A stretch of DNA of 35,306 nucleotides from a virus. Under the pieces are notes generated by a model. That model saw nothing but the letters and a program-made list of their open reading frames with translations, was not told the origin of the DNA and made no database searches. Both the position numbers and the translations under genes were made by a program. Positions 1 through 8,285 of the stretch are shown one piece after another. Every line of letters begins with the position of its first letter. Positions within the stretch are counted from its first letter, which is position 1. The stretch covers positions 1-35,306 of IMG/VR virus record IMGVR_UViG_3300046777_000516; one strand, written 5' to 3'.

Positions 1-1919
1 CCCTTGAACGCAATGGCATCAGTAAACCCTATTTCAACTAAACCCGTTCCGTCACGATACCTTCGCAAGTATCCATTAGTTCCACCGCTTTCAGAAAGTA
101 AAAATTGCATGATAGTAGTGCTGCTTGATGTTCCGGCATTTCCAACTGATATAGATGTTTCAGACGTTTGATCCTTTTGAACCTTTAATCCCGTTGCCGG
201 AGGCGCTGAACCAATTCCTACCCCCCCAACATTCACCGCAAATGCAGCGGAATTATTATTATACAAACCTCCATTTACTTGCAGCGCATACGCCCCGGCA
301 TCCGATGTTGTGCCTACGTAAACCTCCCCACTCGTCGCAGCAAGTACCGTTGTACCCGTGACGTACGCATTCCCCGATACTTGTAGTTTATAGTCCCCGG
401 CATCGGTGGTGGTGTTGATATAAGTTTCTGAATTTGAAGACGCTAAAAATGTTGTAGTCGATCCGCTTAATACCGAAAGTGCAACATTTTCTGAAGTTGT
501 ATTTGATATTTGTACACGCCCAATAGTTGTCCCTGAACGTCTCCCTGCATCAAGTAATAATGCGCCATCAAGGTTTGTAGTTGATGAAATCAAACCACTA
601 CCACTATATCCGTATGCATCTGAATTTAATCGTCCTATTGTCAATTTAGTACCCAAAAATGTCAACGCATCGGAATCAAAATTACTTGCAGGTCTTATTT
701 GTCTTGCTCCACTTACCCCGACATCACCGTTTATTTGTAGCAAACCATTTGATCCGATAGTAGTAGTATTGATTAAAACAACACCACCATTGTCATATAT
801 CAAACTATTCCCAATCGTTGACGTTCCGGTGAATTTAGATACATAGTTAGTCGTACCCGTCCCCGTCACCGGATTCGTTAATACGTTCTGCTTAACGAGT
901 GCCAATGAATCCACGACCTTGCCGACACGCAAACGTGATGCGACGATTGCCGAATCAACTATAATCGTTCCCGTTGTGGTGATTGTGCCACCGGATAACC
1001 CGTAACCCGTAGCGACTGATGTAACCGTACCGCTGCCTTTCGTGGCGATGATTGCACCTAATGAATCGTCACCCTTTTGCCTCCATGCTCTTGTACTTAA
1101 TACCGTCGTGTCCACTAATCCCGTTGCGGATGATGTTGCAGATAATACCCCGTTATCGTCCGCTACCACAATTCGTGAACCCGTACCCGTCAATGAATTA
1201 AGTCGGAATGTGCCGTCCGTTTGAAAACGACCTCGTAATGTTGCGGATGTATAAAATCGGATGTCACCATCTTTCAGGTTATTGATGTCGAATGTGTTTG
1301 CCCCACCATAACCCATATACGCCCGTATGGTGTCTGCTATCTTGTACGTGTAAACTGCGGAAGATGTGGCGTTGTTTTCGATGGTCGTAATTCCGGCCGA
1401 TGTGAATGATGGTACGGTAGTATTGAAAAGTAAGTTCGTGCCGCTTTCGTAAAGTTTGGAGTTGATTACGGAACGCGATGCGTCAAATTTAGGAAAGTAA
1501 TTCGCAGTACCTGAACCACGGAGATAGGGATTAAGCATCGAAGATGTATCCGCGATATTTACTTTCAAGTTGATGCGATTGCTTAACCATACCGTGTCGG
1601 ATTCTTTCAGGTAAGGTGAAAGCATCGCGGTTGTGTCCGCAGCGCGTAAGTACGGCAACAACATTGCAGCCGTGTCGATATGAATGCCTAACCTTCGCCA
1701 TTGGAAACCCGTCCAATAATACACGGATGAATCGGAGATTTGATATCGTACCGCGCCGGAATCGGTCGGTAATTTTGATCGCTTCGGGAGGTAAAAAATC
1801 GAATCCGTCCGAAAGTTTCCACGGGATACCACGGTCGTCGTTGGTGCGCCGATTGTCTGGATGGTTTGCGATTGAGCGGTCGCGAACAATGCCGCGATGA
1901 TGATGAGTATTCGTTTCAT
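1..1919 (-). CDS. Tail fibre / secreted fibre-like protein, N-terminal part (runs off the left edge)
   Basis: An open frame runs from the ATG at 1919 to base 1 with no stop. It starts inside the stop of the upstream gene (4-base ATGA overlap). The product begins with a Sec-type signal peptide (MKR, hydrophobic stretch, AQSQ) and continues as a Thr/Ser/Gly/Asn-rich, low-complexity chain. It contains repeated modules ending in DAG-x-Y-x-LQV-x-G, seen twice near 300-480. Such repeats are typical of fibre shafts and of Bacteroidota surface proteins. A signal peptide is odd for a virion protein, so this could be an exported host-surface protein. Bases 351-477 recur exactly at the right edge, where the frame continues into a C-terminal tip. 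Bases 1-350 are an alternative in-frame continuation. Fibre identity is inferred from position after the head and tail genes and before lysis. Confidence 0.75.
   Translation of the reverse strand, partial: MKRILIIIAALFATAQSQTIQTIGAPTTTVVSRGNFRTDSIFYLPKRSKLPTDSGAVRYQISDSSVYYWTGFQWRRLGIHIDTAAMLLPYLRAADTTAMLSPYLKESDTVWLSNRINLKVNIADTSSMLNPYLRGSGTANYFPKFDASRSVINSKLYESGTNLLFNTTVPSFTSAGITTIENNATSSAVYTYKIADTIRAYMGYGGANTFDINNLKDGDIRFYTSATLRGRFQTDGTFRLNSLTGTGSRIVVADDNGVLSATSSATGLVDTTVLSTRAWRQKGDDSLGAIIATKGSGTVTSVATGYGLSGGTITTTGTIIVDSAIVASRLRVGKVVDSLALVKQNVLTNPVTGTGTTNYVSKFTGTSTIGNSLIYDNGGVVLINTTTIGSNGLLQINGDVGVSGARQIRPASNFDSDALTFLGTKLTIGRLNSDAYGYSGSGLISSTTNLDGALLLDAGRRSGTTIGRVQISNTTSENVALSVLSGSTTTFLASSNSETYINTTTDAGDYKLQVSGNAYVTGTTVLAATSGEVYVGTTSDAGAYALQVNGGLYNNNSAAFAVNVGGVGIGSAPPATGLKVQKDQTSETSISVGNAGTSSSTTIMQFLLSESGGTNGYLRRYRDGTGLVEIGFTDAIAFK
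351..477. repeat. 127-bp exact direct repeat, left copy, inside the fibre gene
   Basis: Bases 351-477 are identical to 35180-35306, the last 127 bases of the window. The match breaks exactly at base 350 against 35179. A length of 127 matches a common maximum k-mer size of de Bruijn assemblers, so it probably marks a graph overlap. Joining the copies keeps the fibre reading frame. Confidence 0.95.
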
Positions 1920-2293
1920 ATTTTTATAACGAGTGCTTGTATTTTTTCGCCCAATGCGAGAGCGGTTGAAAATGTGATTGTGTCGCCGGATTGAGTGTGG
2001 TACGATGACCCGTCGCCGGGATCCGCCCAATCGGATAAAATGGAGTTCCGATATAGCCATACCGTTGCATCCTCGAAATCTGCGTCCGTCCATGTCGTGT
2101 CGCCGTCACCCGGGAAACCAACGTCGCCAACGATGAACCGCTTTTTCACGGTTCCGATATTTGCGGAGATGAACGCGATAACGTCGGATATATTCGCTTT
2201 GTATGAATACCCGGTAAGCGGATCCCCGACGATCATTAAGTCCGTCAGTTCCGGCGTCCGTTCATCGAGTTGGTTAATACGTTTCGTCAGCAT
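1916..2293 (-). CDS. Small tail-associated structural protein (hypothetical)
   Basis: A 125-residue protein starting at an ATG. The N-terminus (LTKRINQLDERTPELTDL, then a GY-x-YKANISDVIAFI stretch) resembles short proteins found just before fibre genes in Bacteroidota phages, where a K/R-I-x-x-L opening precedes a glycine-rich part. The rest is Asp/Gly/Thr-rich and probably beta. It ends with a TGA that overlaps the fibre ATG, so the two are probably translationally coupled and may act together as fibre base or attachment protein. No catalytic motif is visible. The role is inferred from position. Confidence 0.6.
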   Translation of the reverse strand: MLTKRINQLDERTPELTDLMIVGDPLTGYSYKANISDVIAFISANIGTVKKRFIVGDVGFPGDGDTTWTDADFEDATVWLYRNSILSDWADPGDGSSYHTQSGDTITFSTALALGEKIQALVIKI

Positions 2294-2296
2294 CCC

Positions 2297-2734
2297 TTAA
2301 AATATAAAATCGGACGGAACTTGACAACGATCGGCGGCATACGGTATATCGATCAAAACGCGTGCTGTAACTCCGGCGAGTAGGTCGGGCGTTGTATCCG
2401 TGATGAAAGTAATGTCGCTCGAATTGCCAACACTAAACTCGAATCCCGGATACCTTAATTGCGCGATGATGTCTTGGGCAATGGATAACATTTGCGATTG
2501 GATCTCGCGTTCGTTTTCCAGATCCGCTACAAGGCGATCAATGAAAAACATTTGAAACGGGATCGACATTGATCCAATCGAAAGTGATCCGGTCGTAGCG
2601 TCAAACGTGAACAAAGGATATTTAACGTCCCCGATCGCGAGCCGATCCATTACCGCGCCGTTGAACGTCGTTTGAATCATTTCGTGAGATTCCCCGAGCC
2701 GTTGTATCGTGTCGATCACTTGCTTTAGTGTCAT
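2297..2734 (-). CDS. Structural protein of the head-tail or tail module (hypothetical)
   Basis: About 145 residues. The longest reading starts at a TTG at 2743, but the first ATG is at 2734 (MTLKQVIDTIQRLGES) and is preferred. The chain has an N-terminal helix, a VKYPLFTFD segment and a long helical stretch (DRLVADLENEREIQSQMLSIAQDIIAQL), then beta sequence. Bacteroidota phages carry similar small proteins after the portal and connector that describe a per-sample helix followed by YPL-type strands; I recall the pattern but cannot name the family. It sits between the connector gene and the small tail protein on the same strand. Confidence 0.6.
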   Translation of the reverse strand: MTLKQVIDTIQRLGESHEMIQTTFNGAVMDRLAIGDVKYPLFTFDATTGSLSIGSMSIPFQMFFIDRLVADLENEREIQSQMLSIAQDIIAQLRYPGFEFSVGNSSDITFITDTTPDLLAGVTARVLIDIPYAADRCQVPSDFIF

Positions 2735-2806
2735 CGCTTTCAATTTTACGCAAGTACGCCCGTAAGCGTTCCTGATTCTTTACGGAATATGTTTTGTTCC
2801 CTTTCA

Positions 2807-3391
2807 TCAATCGCAGCAATTCGGCGAGTCGCCTTGATACTTTTGTTCGTATGTTTTCGGGCAATGTTTATCGTGACCTAAATAAACGGTCGAGGCGTAA
2901 ACTTGCCGCTCCGGTTGAATGATGTCGACCCCCGTTCCCGGATTGATATACTCTTGGAAATACACCCCTTTCGACGCGGTTTCCTTGACGTACAATATCA
3001 TCCGGTTGGCGTAAAATTCCGCCCGTGCCTTGTATCGGTTCGCTACCTCGATCAACTCCTGAACGTTCGGTTCCGTCTGGTCGGTTCCGGTTTTCCGAAT
3101 CACCCCTTTATTGTAAAACTGAAACGACATACCCATCGGGAGTTCGGCCAATGTGTAATAAACCAGCGCGGGGGTGATGTACGTGTCGAGCAAGTCTTGT
3201 TCCTTATCGGTGAGGTTGTTATTCTCGATGCCGTCTTGCAATCGCGTGTATAATCCCGTCCCCAACGCCGGATGGATGAACATATCTTGCGCCGTCATTA
3301 TCTCCGGGTTGACCAACTTCTCGTCGACGTTCGCGTGTAATCCGGTGCGCTCTTTTATTGTAGCCGGGGATATGAAAAGTATTTTTCGCAT
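2807..3391 (-). CDS. Head-tail connector / head completion-like protein
   Basis: A 194-residue protein starting at an ATG 2 bases after the portal stop. The N-terminal half is helical: it carries a PALGTGLYTRLQDGI motif, then LTDKEQDLLDTYITPALVYYTLAE. This pattern fits the small all-helical connector proteins (gp6-like adaptors and the Bacteroidota equivalents) that follow the portal. The C-terminus ends in a cysteine-rich tail (HCPKTYEQ...NCCD). The expected role is completing the neck after DNA packaging. The assignment rests on fold pattern and position next to the portal, not on a catalytic signature. Confidence 0.65.
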   Translation of the reverse strand: MRKILFISPATIKERTGLHANVDEKLVNPEIMTAQDMFIHPALGTGLYTRLQDGIENNNLTDKEQDLLDTYITPALVYYTLAELPMGMSFQFYNKGVIRKTGTDQTEPNVQELIEVANRYKARAEFYANRMILYVKETASKGVYFQEYINPGTGVDIIQPERQVYASTVYLGHDKHCPKTYEQKYQGDSPNCCD

Positions 3392-3392
3392 C

Positions 3393-5384
3393 TTATTTCT
3401 TTTTTCGGATTACAACATTTGACCTCCATTCATGCCGACATGACGGCGATGCGGGTTTCCCGGCACCTTGCCCCCACCAACCACCACCGCGATCGAACAC
3501 GGAATATCCCAAGCGTTGAGATAGTGTTTCGATTTCGCGCCGTGTCCAATACCGACCCAGATCCATCAATTTCACGCAGAACGGACGCGATGGATGTTCT
3601 TCCGTATTTCTTTGCGTCGATGGCACCTCTGGTTTCCATTCATACGAATAACGGATTTCAAACCGTGTGCGTGATGGTTCGTCGACAATCTCGCTTACCG
3701 GGCGCGTCGGACGCAATCCTCCACCCCTTCCGGTCGCTAAAACTTCCATATCGACCATTTTCTTTATCCGCGCCTCAACGTCCGTGAGCGGCCTCCGGAT
3801 CGCTTTGGCGATGTCCGCCGGAGGTGTAAGCGGTTGGCGTTGGAGGATCTCGAGAATCTTAACGTCGTCGGCTTCCGTGATGTCCGCGAACTTTAACGGC
3901 GAAGATTGAACGATGTCGAAATTCTCGCGGTGTTCACCGTACTCACGGAACGCGGCGATCGTGTCATCCAATGATAAATTTTCGCTGAATTGTTCTTCCG
4001 CGCCGATCATCGTGTTCACCTCCTCATCGCTCAATCCGTAACCGCTTCGTAGCATCATTGACGCTTGTTCGCGTGTGATCTTACCCTTTGAAAACTCCCG
4101 GACGATCCGCGTCATTTGCTGCCATTGGCGACCCGACATCGACCGGAGGTTATCATTCACCGTTTCAGAACTTTGAGCGGCGGGAATGCCCGTTTCCGTG
4201 GGCGTGGGAGCGGTTATGTACTTGCTTTCGTCAATGCCCGCCTTTTCGAGGATCCACTCTCGCGGAGCGACGGATGTAATCGCCGCCTCGGATAATTCCA
4301 ATGCAATCGGTTCGACTGGGATTATCTCGAGTTCGGAGGATGATCCGGAATAGGAAAGCAACCGCGTGAACACCCCCTCTAGGTATTGTTGTTTGTCGTT
4401 GACGTAGGTATTTTTGAAAATTTCATAGGCATCCCGCATCTGGGAACGCGTGCCGAGTTGTCCCGGCTCCTGAATGCCGAACAATGTCGGCGTGGTGATT
4501 TGATGCCCCGCGAAAATGTTTTGCTGAATAATCGTATCGACACGCCCGAAATCCTCTTTCGTGAGATCCGACGCGCCCAGATCCTCGATGATCGGTTTTT
4601 GCCCGGCGTTGTCGACGAATGAGATCATGAATTTCTTCCCGTCCGATCCGCCGAAGGTATCCCGGAATCGGCGATCAAGGTTTCTTTGTTCTTCGACCGG
4701 AGGCGTACCGTTCGGTAGCGTGATCAACTTGGAGGCGTTGAATCCGGTTTGCGCGTTTCCGAGTACGTGTTTAGATACCTCGATGTCGGATTCGATGTAA
4801 TTCAACGCTCCCAAATATCCCGGCAAGGCATAAGCGTCCAACCCCGGGCGGTACTCTTTTATGTAAAGGATTTGACGGCCTTCCGGTTGTTTTGGATTGA
4901 AAGCGGGAATCGTGTCGATCTTACCGCGACGATCGCGCCATCCGTCGGCCTTGTACCAGAATGAGGTGTTATCCGTTGAGGTACGAACCTTTGTGTAATC
5001 GATGTGCGACATAGACGCGATGGATCCGCCGACGACCGACCATACGATGTCGAGGTACGCACCCCCGAAAATCTCGATGTCGAGCGATATTTTCCGCGTA
5101 AGTTCCGCGAGTGATTCGTAGGCGTTTGGTTGATCGATGAACCGTTGCGCGGCGGCGTCATCCGGGTTGTCGGACTTCCACCCATTGCCCGTGATATAGT
5201 TCACCTTGCCCTTTACGATCGCGTTATGCTTCGCCGACTTATTGAAAAGATCGAGCAAATAGTCCGGATAGTCGTTCAACTCGCCGAACTCGATGTATCC
5301 TTGTCCCCGACGCTCCCGATACTCCGGTTGACGCGCTTCGGCGAACCTTAACACCGCGATATTGTTCAAATATTGTTCCGTCAT
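3393..5384 (-). CDS. Portal protein with C-terminal winged-helix and MuF-like extension
   Basis: A 663-residue protein starting at an ATG that overlaps the preceding stop (ATGA). Residues about 1-400 match a portal: an N-terminal stretch with KHNAIVKGKVNYITGNGW, a central beta region and an acidic, helical stem region with QQNIFAGHQITTPTLFGI. Residues about 500-560 (DDVKILEILQRQPLTPPADIAKAI...) look like a winged helix. The last ~70 residues carry RPFC, YWTRREIETLSQRLGYSVFDRGGGWW and a final CRHEW-x-S pattern, which resembles the Cys/His-containing C-terminus of MuF-type minor head proteins. It forms the dodecameric DNA entry ring at one capsid vertex. The connector follows and the capsid genes precede it. 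Confidence 0.8.
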   Translation of the reverse strand: MTEQYLNNIAVLRFAEARQPEYRERRGQGYIEFGELNDYPDYLLDLFNKSAKHNAIVKGKVNYITGNGWKSDNPDDAAAQRFIDQPNAYESLAELTRKISLDIEIFGGAYLDIVWSVVGGSIASMSHIDYTKVRTSTDNTSFWYKADGWRDRRGKIDTIPAFNPKQPEGRQILYIKEYRPGLDAYALPGYLGALNYIESDIEVSKHVLGNAQTGFNASKLITLPNGTPPVEEQRNLDRRFRDTFGGSDGKKFMISFVDNAGQKPIIEDLGASDLTKEDFGRVDTIIQQNIFAGHQITTPTLFGIQEPGQLGTRSQMRDAYEIFKNTYVNDKQQYLEGVFTRLLSYSGSSSELEIIPVEPIALELSEAAITSVAPREWILEKAGIDESKYITAPTPTETGIPAAQSSETVNDNLRSMSGRQWQQMTRIVREFSKGKITREQASMMLRSGYGLSDEEVNTMIGAEEQFSENLSLDDTIAAFREYGEHRENFDIVQSSPLKFADITEADDVKILEILQRQPLTPPADIAKAIRRPLTDVEARIKKMVDMEVLATGRGGGLRPTRPVSEIVDEPSRTRFEIRYSYEWKPEVPSTQRNTEEHPSRPFCVKLMDLGRYWTRREIETLSQRLGYSVFDRGGGWWGQGAGKPASPSCRHEWRSNVVIRKKK

Positions 5385-5761
5385 CGTGTTATGAATGTGT
5401 TATCCGTGTTATAATGTGTAACCTCGTAGGCATCCCCGTCGGCTTCGGTAAGCGACGCAACCCCGAAAGTAAGCAAGTTGTCGGCGGCGGTGTAATCGAT
5501 ATTCGATGCGCTCGATTGTTCGTAGACGTAGAAATAATATTCCCCGATCATTCCGCAGAACAACTGATCGACATCGAATGAAAATTTCCGGTACCGATCC
5601 GGATACGCGGATGTGTCTTGGCCGGATGTTTTCACGAACGTGATTTCCTCATTCGTCGTCCGTTGAACGAACCGGAAAAGATAGTTCGGCGATGTCAATG
5701 TCTCCGCGTCCTTTAACGGGATCAACACATCGACGACGGTTCCGAGTTGAAGATAGATCAT
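5381..5761 (-). CDS. Hypothetical beta-rich structural protein upstream of the portal
   Basis: The longest frame opens with a TTG at 5785, but the first ATG is at 5761 (MIYLQLGTVVDVLIPL), giving 126 residues, and is preferred. The sequence alternates hydrophobic and polar residues (NYLFRFVQRTTNEE, YRKFSFDVDQLF, GEYYFYVYEQ), as in an Ig-like or jelly-roll sandwich. Similar proteins occur among tail and baseplate genes of Flavobacteriia phages, but the exact family is not recognised. It follows a strong terminator and its TGA overlaps the portal ATG, so it heads the portal transcription unit. Confidence 0.55.
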   Translation of the reverse strand: MIYLQLGTVVDVLIPLKDAETLTSPNYLFRFVQRTTNEEITFVKTSGQDTSAYPDRYRKFSFDVDQLFCGMIGEYYFYVYEQSSASNIDYTAADNLLTFGVASLTEADGDAYEVTHYNTDNTFITR

Positions 5762-5804
5762 GCCATTAATTAGCGGATCCGGCAAAGTTTGGACAAATGA
5801 AAAA

Positions 5805-5824
5805 GCCGAGGTGGAAACCCCGGC
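5805..5824 (-). terminator. Rho-independent terminator after the tail tube gene
   Basis: Read on the minus strand, an 8-bp stem (GCCGGGGT with ACCTCGGC, one G-U pair) encloses a TTCC loop and is followed by TTTTT at 5804-5800. It lies downstream of the tube gene and upstream of the portal unit, so it probably separates capsid and portal transcripts. Confidence 0.8.
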
Positions 5825-5856
5825 CTTTCAAACCCATTATCCCAAAAAAGTATCTA

Positions 5857-6366
5857 CTATGTCAATCCCGAAATGATGCCGGAAGAAACGGTCGGAGCGA
5901 GTTCCTTTTCGCCTCCGGTGAATGTCAACTGGTACCCGTTCCGGTCGGCTTGCGCCAATCCGCTCGATGCGGTTCCGGTGGTGATGTCCAATCCGTTGTA
6001 GCGTCCGAGTAACCAATATACGCCGTTCTGATCTTCGACGACCGCCATCAATGTATTCTTTGCGAGCAACAGAATTTCGTTCCTCATGGAGGTGTTCATC
6101 TTGTTGATCGTAACGAGCAACTCTTGGTTGTAAACGACGGTACCGTTCTCGATCGTGGACGCGATGTTTTCCGTGTAGGACGAGGTATTCCGTACAAGTT
6201 GGTATTTGTAGAACACCTTCCCGGCGGCCTTCGTGATTGCGGTAATGTTTCCGCTTGATTCGGTGACGGCGGATACATCGTTGTATCCGATGAACCAGAC
6301 ATTTTTAATGCCTCCGATATTGTCTTTGCAGTCGAAGGTATATCCTTGTGTTAATGCGCACGGCAT
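5857..6366 (-). CDS. Putative major tail tube protein
   Basis: An in-frame upstream extension to 6411 exists, but the ATG at 6366 (MPCALTQGYTFDCKDNIGG) is preferred: its leader is A/T-rich and the extension overlaps the terminator after the capsid gene. The 169-residue product has GGIKNVWFIGYNDV, NGVYWLLGRYNGLDITTG and NGYQLTFTGGEKELAP. This N- and C-terminal pattern is shared by small beta-barrel proteins next to the capsid genes of Bacteroidota siphophages, which I take to be the tail tube subunit. They stack as hexameric rings around the tape measure. No transmembrane segment or signal peptide is present. Confidence 0.55.
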   Translation of the reverse strand: MPCALTQGYTFDCKDNIGGIKNVWFIGYNDVSAVTESSGNITAITKAAGKVFYKYQLVRNTSSYTENIASTIENGTVVYNQELLVTINKMNTSMRNEILLLAKNTLMAVVEDQNGVYWLLGRYNGLDITTGTASSGLAQADRNGYQLTFTGGEKELAPTVSSGIISGLT

Positions 6367-6395
6367 GATATGTAATTTTTTAAGGTGATAAAATG

Positions 6396-6417
6396 AGGGC
6401 GGATATTTCACCGCCCT
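6396..6417 (-). terminator. Probable weak terminator between capsid and tube genes
   Basis: On the minus strand a perfect 7-bp stem (AGGGCGG with CCGCCCT) is followed by CATTTTATC, a poor U-tract. It lies directly after the capsid stop and could cause partial termination or stabilise the 3' end of the abundant capsid mRNA. Confidence 0.55.
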
Positions 6418-6426
6418 TTAATTTGT

Positions 6427-7380
6427 TTACACCTCGAATTTGACGATCTCGGAAGGGAACGCAACTTGCACACCCATTTTGAACTCGACAACGAACCGAA
6501 CTTGATCGGCTTCGCGGGCGAAAAACAACTCCCAACGGTTTTGATCCTCGTCGAGCAAGTCGGTACCCAGCCACATATTGCTCAACCTCATGGCGTAAAT
6601 GCCATTTTTGCCATTGAGGCCGGGTGTTCCGATCACGCGGATGTCGGTGCCGGGGAAGAAGAACTCACCATTCGGACGCGCTTCGGTTTGGTAGTGGAAC
6701 AGATCGTCGTTTTTGATCTTCACGGTGAGCGTTCTGAAAACGTCCATGCCGCAGAAAATAACCACATCGTCCTTGTCGATCACCTCGGCCGGGATGGCTT
6801 TGTAGATCGAATCGAAGATCGCAACTACGTTGGAGTTGGTGATTGACGTTTCAACGCTTCCATGATATGCAACGGAGTTCGCGTTCACAACGGCGGCTCC
6901 GGCATCCTTTATGATCTCGCAGAAACCATCGAAACGGGAAAGGTTAGCGTCCACGGATGTGGTGTCACCTTGCCACAACGCCTTTTCGAGTTGTGCGGCG
7001 ATCTTTTGCGCTTTGCGGGTGGTGTAATCACTTGCGAAGGCGATCGTATCGTAGCGACTTCCGGCGGGGAGTGCCTTTTGGGTGTAATACGCTTCCAGAT
7101 CTTTCGGGCAAAGCGCTTCGTTGACCTTAATCTTTCCGACGGTTACTTGACGCTGCGTGATCGTCGTGGTTCCGGAGGTTGTGAATCCGCATGATCCACC
7201 GGCCTGAAATATGGCGTCGGTGTCCATGATGTTGATCGTTTCGGCGGATTTTACGCCCGCCATAACGTTACCGGATTGCTGAATGAGCCCGGCGGTTTTC
7301 GGGCCGAGGACGGAAGATGCAACGAGCAGCTGCTCGTTTTGCTCAACGTAGGCGGTAAGTGTACCTAATGAAAATGCCAT
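6427..7380 (-). CDS. Major capsid protein (HK97-like fold)
   Basis: A 317-residue protein starting at an ATG. The composition is typical of a capsid subunit: mostly soluble alpha/beta, Ala/Thr/Asp-rich, no signal peptide. Recognisable segments are KAQKIAAQLEKALWQGD, the central VIFCGMDVFRTLTVKIKNDD, and the C-terminal FFFPGTDIRVIGTPGLNG followed by MRLSNMWLGTDLLDEDQNRWELFFAREADQVRFVVEFKMGVQVAFP. This spine-helix, P-domain and terminal-strand order fits phage capsid proteins of Bacteroidota. It lies after a scaffold-like gene, followed by a hairpin and the tube gene. It assembles into the icosahedral head. Confidence 0.8.
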   Translation of the reverse strand: MAFSLGTLTAYVEQNEQLLVASSVLGPKTAGLIQQSGNVMAGVKSAETINIMDTDAIFQAGGSCGFTTSGTTTITQRQVTVGKIKVNEALCPKDLEAYYTQKALPAGSRYDTIAFASDYTTRKAQKIAAQLEKALWQGDTTSVDANLSRFDGFCEIIKDAGAAVVNANSVAYHGSVETSITNSNVVAIFDSIYKAIPAEVIDKDDVVIFCGMDVFRTLTVKIKNDDLFHYQTEARPNGEFFFPGTDIRVIGTPGLNGKNGIYAMRLSNMWLGTDLLDEDQNRWELFFAREADQVRFVVEFKMGVQVAFPSEIVKFEV

Positions 7381-7411
7381 GTTATACGGTTTTTCTTGTT
7401 TGTGTTATTGT

Positions 7412-7984
7412 TTACTTTCTTTCTTTCAGTTGGTCGAAGATTGAGGCGACGCGCTTCAACTTATCTTCTTTCGTGGATCCGGTTGCGGCGAAGGCGTTCC
7501 GTGGTTCTTGCAACGGAGCAGCGGCGGGCATCTCAACGAGTGCGGACACAACGTCGGCCAATCCCCGGAGTTTAACGTTCATGGATTCGAGTTCGGCGCG
7601 GAGTGCGTCGTTCTCGGCTTTGAGCGTGTCGCGGAGCGATGCGGCGGCGGCTTCAACTTCGGCGAATTTTGCGCTCATATCCTCCGGCATTTCGACGGGA
7701 GCGGCGGGCATTGCTACCGATGTGATCACACCATTTTCGGCAACCGTGATCGTCGTTCCGTCGGCGAGTTTATGATCTCCGGCCGGAGCGGGAACGGATG
7801 ATCCGTCATCATTCACGACGGCAACCATTCCACCGGGTTCGAGTTCGGATACCATTACTTTCGTGCCATCCTCGAGGACGTACTCTTTCGCTTCCATCTT
7901 TGCGGGAGCGGGTTCCGGATCGGGTGTCGTTGCCGCATCTGCGAACAATTCCCGAATTTTATCAAGTGCTTCTTTTGCGTTCAT
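7412..7984 (-). CDS. Capsid scaffolding-like protein
   Basis: The frame is open further upstream, but the ATG at 7984 (MNAKEALDKIREL) lies just after the holin-like gene and is preferred; 190 residues. It starts with a short helix, then a beta module with EYVLEDGTKV-x-VSELEPGGMVAVVNDDG and DHKLADGTTITVAENGVI. A long Ala/Glu-rich coiled coil (EVEAAAASLRDTLKAENDALRAELESM) follows, then a basic C-terminus (KEDKLKRVASIFDQLKERK). Acidic proteins with a coiled coil and basic tail directly before the capsid gene are usually scaffolds that bind the inside of the procapsid. The beta-module repeat pattern is common in such Bacteroidota proteins. Confidence 0.65.
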   Translation of the reverse strand: MNAKEALDKIRELFADAATTPDPEPAPAKMEAKEYVLEDGTKVMVSELEPGGMVAVVNDDGSSVPAPAGDHKLADGTTITVAENGVITSVAMPAAPVEMPEDMSAKFAEVEAAAASLRDTLKAENDALRAELESMNVKLRGLADVVSALVEMPAAAPLQEPRNAFAATGSTKEDKLKRVASIFDQLKERK

Positions 7985-8034
7985 CTTGCTTTTATTTAGG
8001 ATGATTTGTGATGTGTACCATTTAGGAACAACCC

Positions 8035-8274
8035 TCAATCGTTCGCGGGTTTCTCCGCTGCCAACAATTCCCCGTTGGAGTTCGTGAAAAGGTTTTTCGC
8101 GATGTATGCGCCGAGTGCGGTGGCGGCGGCCATTCCAATCTCTTTCCAATCGGCGGCGTTCGGGAAATGTCCGGCGTTCAAGATTGTGGAAACCATCCCA
8201 AGGACGGTGGCGAGTGCGGCGACGACGGCACCTTTTGCGAGGTCGCTAAAATTGATCGTGAAAAGTTTACTCAT
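8035..8274 (-). CDS. Small two-helix membrane protein, holin-like
   Basis: A 79-residue protein with two hydrophobic segments (about residues 12-33, LAKGAVVAALATVLGMVSTIL, and 46-62, IGMAAATALGAYIAKNLF) joined by a short loop, and a hydrophilic C-terminus. The layout matches class II holins and a family commonly placed in the structural region of Bacteroidota phages. It is far from the endolysin in the linear window, so the holin call is uncertain; another membrane protein sits next to the lysis genes. Its ATG lies after a leader ending AATACAATG. Confidence 0.5.
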   Translation of the reverse strand: MSKLFTINFSDLAKGAVVAALATVLGMVSTILNAGHFPNAADWKEIGMAAATALGAYIAKNLFTNSNGELLAAEKPAND

Positions 8275-8285
8275 TGTATTTTGTT

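Noticed and set aside
2622-2864. 80-residue frame between connector and structural gene
   Set aside because: It opens with TTG, overlaps both neighbours and its second half is a basic low-complexity shadow of the gene at 2297-2734; the first 40 residues could be real but lack support.
5783-5790. AAACTTTG as a -7 box before the gene at 5761
   Set aside because: First base differs from consensus and no -33 TTTG lies at 19-21 bases upstream.
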